Assembly (NCBI RefSeq): GCF_002847305.1
Contig: NZ_CP025408.1
Location: 2,501,001-2,565,000 of the forward strand
DNA from: Paracoccus tegillarcae
Lineage (GTDB): Bacteria > Pseudomonadota > Alphaproteobacteria > Rhodobacterales > Rhodobacteraceae
DNA length: 64,000 nt
Reading direction: 5' to 3'
The notes beneath the pieces were generated by a model. It made no database searches. It had not been told where the DNA came from and saw only the letters and a program-made list of their open reading frames with translations. Shown here piece by piece: positions 60,996-64,000 of this stretch. How positions within the stretch are numbered: position 1 is the first letter of the stretch; each line of letters opens with the position of its first letter. The translations under genes were made by a program, and so were the position numbers.

Positions 60996-63900
60996 ATGAA
61001 GATCGAACGTCGTTTTACCACGGAAGACAGCGGCGCCTATGGCGACATCGAATTCCGCAACACCGTCAGCGAAATCCGCAATCCCGATGGGAAGCTGGTG
61101 TTCCAGAATGAGCATGTCGAGGTGCCCAAGGGCTGGAGCCAGGTCGCCAGCGACGTCATTGCCCAGAAATACTTCCGCAAGGCCGGCGTGCCGGCCGCAA
61201 TGAAGCGGGTAAAGGAAAAGGGCGTGCCGGAATTCCTGTGGCGCTCGGTCCCTGATCAGGACGCGCTCTCGGCGTTGCCCGAAGATCAGCGTTTCATCGG
61301 CGAAAACAGCGCCCGGCAGGTCTTTGACCGTCTGGCCGGCGCCTGGGCCTATTGGGGCTGGAAGGGCGGCTATTTTACCGATGAGGCCGATGCCAGCGCC
61401 TATTACGACGAGATGCGCCACATGCTGGCCCGGCAGATGGCCGCGCCGAACAGCCCGCAATGGTTCAACACCGGTCTGCACTGGGCCTACGGCATCGACG
61501 GTCCGGGGCAGGGCCATTTCTATGTCGATTACAAGACCGGCAAACTGGTCAAATCCGACAGCGCCTATGAGCACCCGCAGCCGCATGCCTGCTTTATCCA
61601 GTCGGTCAGCGATGATCTGGTGAACGAGGGCGGCATCATGGACCTGTGGGTCCGCGAGGCGCGCCTGTTCAAATACGGGTCGGGCACCGGCACCAACTTT
61701 TCCAGCCTGCGTGCCGAGGGCGAAAGCCTGTCGGGCGGCGGCAAATCGTCGGGCCTGATGGGGTTCCTGAAGATCGGCGACCGTGCTGCGGGCGCGATCA
61801 AATCGGGCGGCACCACGCGCCGCGCGGCCAAGATGGTGATCTGCGACATGGATCACCCCGATATCGAACAGTTCATCAACTGGAAGGTCATCGAGGAACA
61901 AAAGGTCGCCAGCCTCGTCGCCGGATCCAAGGTCCACGAGCAGAAACTGAACGAGATCTTTGCCGCGATCCGCGAATGGGATGGCAGCATCGAGGACGCG
62001 ACAGATCCCGCCAAGAACGAGGCGCTGAAAGCCGCGATTCGCGCCGGCAAGAAGGCGATGATCCCGGAAACCTATGTGAACCGGATTCTGCAATACGCGC
62101 GTCAGGGATTTGATTCGATTGAGTTTCCGACCTACGATACCGATTGGGACAGCGAGGCTTACGTCACCGTCTCGGGCCAGAACAGCAACAACTCGGTCCG
62201 CGTCACCGACGCCTTCCTGACGGCTGTGCGCGAAGACGAGCCGTGGGAATTGCTGCGCCGCATCGACGGCAAGGTCGCCAAGACCATCAGCGCACGCGAG
62301 CTGTGGGATCAGGTGGGCCACGCCGCATGGGCCTGCGCCGATCCCGGCATCCAGTTCCACGATACGGTCAACGCCTGGCACACCTGCCCCGAAGATGGCG
62401 CGATCCGCGGGTCGAACCCGTGCAGCGAATACATGTTCCTGGACGACACCGCCTGCAACCTGGCATCGATGAACCTGCTGACCTTCTTCAAGGACGGTGA
62501 ATTCGACGCCGAGGCCTATGTTCACGCCACCCGGCTGTGGACCGTGACGCTGGAAATCAGCGTGCTGATGGCGCAGTTCCCCTCCAAGGAAATCGCGCAG
62601 CGGTCCTATGACTACCGGACGCTTGGTCTGGGCTATGCCAATATCGGCGGCCTGTTGATGAATATGGGTCTGGGCTATGACAGTGACGAGGGCCGTGCGC
62701 TCTGCGGCGCGCTGACCGCGATCATGACCGGCGTCGCCTATGCCACCAGCGCCGAAATGGCGGGCGAATTGGGTGCCTTCCCCGGTTATGCGCGCAACGC
62801 CGATCACATGCTGCGTGTCATCCGCAACCACCGCGCGGCTGCCCATGGCGCTGACAGCTTTGAGGGCCTCAACGTCAATCCGGTCGCGCTGGACGCCAAG
62901 AACTGCGCCGACAAGCGGCTGGTCGCCATGGCCCGCGAGGCATGGGATGAGGCGCTGGCACTGGGCGAAAAGCACGGCTACCGCAACGCGCAATCCACCG
63001 TCATCGCGCCCACCGGCACGATCGGTCTGGTGATGGATTGCGACACCACCGGCATCGAGCCCGATTTCGCGCTGGTGAAATTCAAGAAACTCGCCGGCGG
63101 TGGTTACTTCAAGATCATCAACCAGTCGGTGCCTGCGGCGCTGGAAAAGCTGGGCTATGGGTCCGCGCAGATCGAAGAAATCATCGCCTATGCGGTGGGC
63201 CACGGTTCGCTTGGCAACGCGCCCGGCATCAACCACACGGCGCTGGCTGGCCACGGTTTCGGCCCGCGCGAGATCGAAAAGGTCGAGGCCGCGCTGGCCA
63301 CCGCCTTTGACATCCGCTTTGTCTTCAACCAGTGGACGCTGGGCGAGGATTTCTGCAAGGACACACTGGGCATCCCTGCGGCCAAGCTGAGCGACCCCAG
63401 CTTTGACCTGCTGCGCCATCTGGGCTTTACCAAGGCGCAGGTCGAGGCCGCCAATGACCATGTCTGCGGCACCATGACGCTGGAAGGCGCGCCTTTCCTG
63501 AAGGAAGAGCATTACGTTGTCTTCGATTGCGCCAATGCCTGCGGCAAGAAGGGCAAGCGTTACCTGTCCGTCGACAGCCACATCCGCATGATGGCCGCCG
63601 CGCAGTCGTTCATCTCGGGCGCGATTTCCAAGACCATCAACATGCCCAATGACGCCACCATCGCCGATGCGCTGGCATCCTACGAATTGTCGTGGTCGCT
63701 GGGGATCAAGGCCAATGCGCTGTATCGCGACGGCTCCAAGCTGTCACAGCCGCTGGCATCCGCGCTGGTCGAGGATGACGAAGAGGCCGAAGAGATCCTG
63801 ACCAATGGCAGCGCGCAGGAAAAAGCGGTCGTGATTGCCGAAAAGATCGTCGAAAAGATCATCGTCAAGGAAATGGTCCGCACGCATCGCGAAAAACTGC

Positions 63901-64000
63901 CTCAGCGGCGCAAGGGTTATACCCAGAAAGCCATTGTCGGCGGTCACAAGGTCTATCTGCGGACCGGCGAATATGATGACGGCAATCTGGGCGAGATCTT
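60996..64000 (+). CDS. nrdJ: Vitamin B12-dependent (class II) ribonucleotide reductase, partial
   Basis: This gene runs off the end of the window after 1,001 codons. It reduces ribonucleotides to deoxyribonucleotides with adenosylcobalamin. Landmarks are [15 protein letters not shown], the glycine-rich [28 protein letters not shown] phosphate loop ([12 protein letters not shown] seen), the active-site NPCSEYMF and [20 protein letters not shown]. Family members are about 1,200 residues long, with a C-terminal zinc-binding cysteine region that lies beyond the window. The start ATG 60996 follows AAGAGGG. Control by NrdR is indicated by two boxes upstream. A cobalamin riboswitch was looked for and not found. 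Confidence 0.97.
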   Translation, partial: MKIERRFTTEDSGAYGDIEFRNTVSEIRNPDGKLVFQNEHVEVPKGWSQVASDVIAQKYFRKAGVPAAMKRVKEKGVPEFLWRSVPDQDALSALPEDQRFIGENSARQVFDRLAGAWAYWGWKGGYFTDEADASAYYDEMRHMLARQMAAPNSPQWFNTGLHWAYGIDGPGQGHFYVDYKTGKLVKSDSAYEHPQPHACFIQSVSDDLVNEGGIMDLWVREARLFKYGSGTGTNFSSLRAEGESLSGGGKSSGLMGFLKIGDRAAGAIKSGGTTRRAAKMVICDMDHPDIEQFINWKVIEEQKVASLVAGSKVHEQKLNEIFAAIREWDGSIEDATDPAKNEALKAAIRAGKKAMIPETYVNRILQYARQGFDSIEFPTYDTDWDSEAYVTVSGQNSNNSVRVTDAFLTAVREDEPWELLRRIDGKVAKTISARELWDQVGHAAWACADPGIQFHDTVNAWHTCPEDGAIRGSNPCSEYMFLDDTACNLASMNLLTFFKDGEFDAEAYVHATRLWTVTLEISVLMAQFPSKEIAQRSYDYRTLGLGYANIGGLLMNMGLGYDSDEGRALCGALTAIMTGVAYATSAEMAGELGAFPGYARNADHMLRVIRNHRAAAHGADSFEGLNVNPVALDAKNCADKRLVAMAREAWDEALALGEKHGYRNAQSTVIAPTGTIGLVMDCDTTGIEPDFALVKFKKLAGGGYFKIINQSVPAALEKLGYGSAQIEEIIAYAVGHGSLGNAPGINHTALAGHGFGPREIEKVEAALATAFDIRFVFNQWTLGEDFCKDTLGIPAAKLSDPSFDLLRHLGFTKAQVEAANDHVCGTMTLEGAPFLKEEHYVVFDCANACGKKGKRYLSVDSHIRMMAAAQSFISGAISKTINMPNDATIADALASYELSWSLGIKANALYRDGSKLSQPLASALVEDDEEAEEILTNGSAQEKAVVIAEKIVEKIIVKEMVRTHREKLPQRRKGYTQKAIVGGHKVYLRTGEYDDGNLGEI

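Noticed and set aside
60792..63581. 929-codon open frame on the minus strand
   Set aside because: It is antisense to nrdJ, whose plus-strand translation is an unmistakable class II ribonucleotide reductase.
1..64000. CRISPR arrays, insertion sequences, prophage or integrative elements
   Set aside because: No regularly spaced repeats, transposase, integrase or attachment-site pair was seen on reading the window.

Overview
The window looks like a chromosomal segment of a high-GC alphaproteobacterium of the Rhodobacteraceae, most likely Paracoccus or a close relative. The evidence is the F1-ATPase zeta inhibitor subunit (a Paracoccus-type protein) beside purC, a NadQ-type regulator with nadABC, a B12-dependent class II ribonucleotide reductase, tandem polyamine-type binding proteins, and an intergenic repeat ending in an ATATTT/TGAAGAAGAA core. 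No phage, transposase, plasmid, CRISPR, rRNA or tRNA gene was found. Gene density is high and many genes overlap by ATGA-type junctions, so most of the region is organised as operons.

Layout: (1) 1-5.2 kb: end of pgi, an AlkB-like hydroxylase, ftsY, xthA, a small secreted protein, an L,D-transpeptidase, then a minus-strand coupled trio of YejA-like binding protein, entericidin-like lipoprotein (only 43 aa) and CsbD-like protein. (2) 7.1-8.2 kb: a candidate small RNA with its own promoter and terminator, then bdhA. (3) 8.4-13.2 kb: a minus-strand TelA / DUF2927 lipoprotein / SPFH / zinc-ribbon membrane-protein cluster, which recalls the Bacillus ydjFGHI envelope-stress operon but has no PspA. 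(4) 13.4-20.4 kb: fatty-acid beta-oxidation genes (FadB/FadJ type, thiolase, GST, acyl-CoA dehydrogenase) with two tandem MerR regulators and a palindromic operator. (5) 20.5-24.4 kb: two PaaI thioesterases with a MATE pump, zeta subunit, purC and purS. (6) 24.5-30 kb: a polar/basic amino-acid ABC transporter followed by an orphan ModA-like protein and a PuuA-like glutamine synthetase. (7) 30.2-32.2 kb: a secreted alpha/beta hydrolase divergent from a regulator with LuxR-type HTH domains at both ends. (8) 32.2-36.6 kb: nadQ-nadA-nadB-nadC with two palindromic operators and an apparent frameshift at the start of nadA. (9) 37.7-44.6 kb: a PotABC-type polyamine ABC transporter with three consecutive paralogous binding proteins, each followed by an RNA hairpin.

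The remainder: (10) 44.6-51.3 kb: LysE exporter, hemerythrin protein, then a tightly overlapping minus-strand operon dacC-tmk-holB-tatD-MBL hydrolase-AEC transporter. (11) 51.4-60.5 kb: SRPBCC protein, DUF2270 membrane protein, thymidine kinase, Bcr/CflA pump, rpmG, Bax inhibitor-1 family protein, quinone oxidoreductase, a conserved XRE regulator, hisN, mgtE and 5-formyl-THF cyclo-ligase. (12) 60.5-64 kb: a 500-bp control region with a tandem pair of NrdR-box-like sites 32 bp apart and a CtrA-like site, followed by nrdJ, which runs off the window.

The most interesting items are the triple binding-protein transporter, the TelA/SPFH/zinc-ribbon cluster, the candidate sRNA at 7178-7251, the double-HTH regulator, and the nadA 5' anomaly. 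All functional calls are from reading the sequence; no database search or folding program was run.
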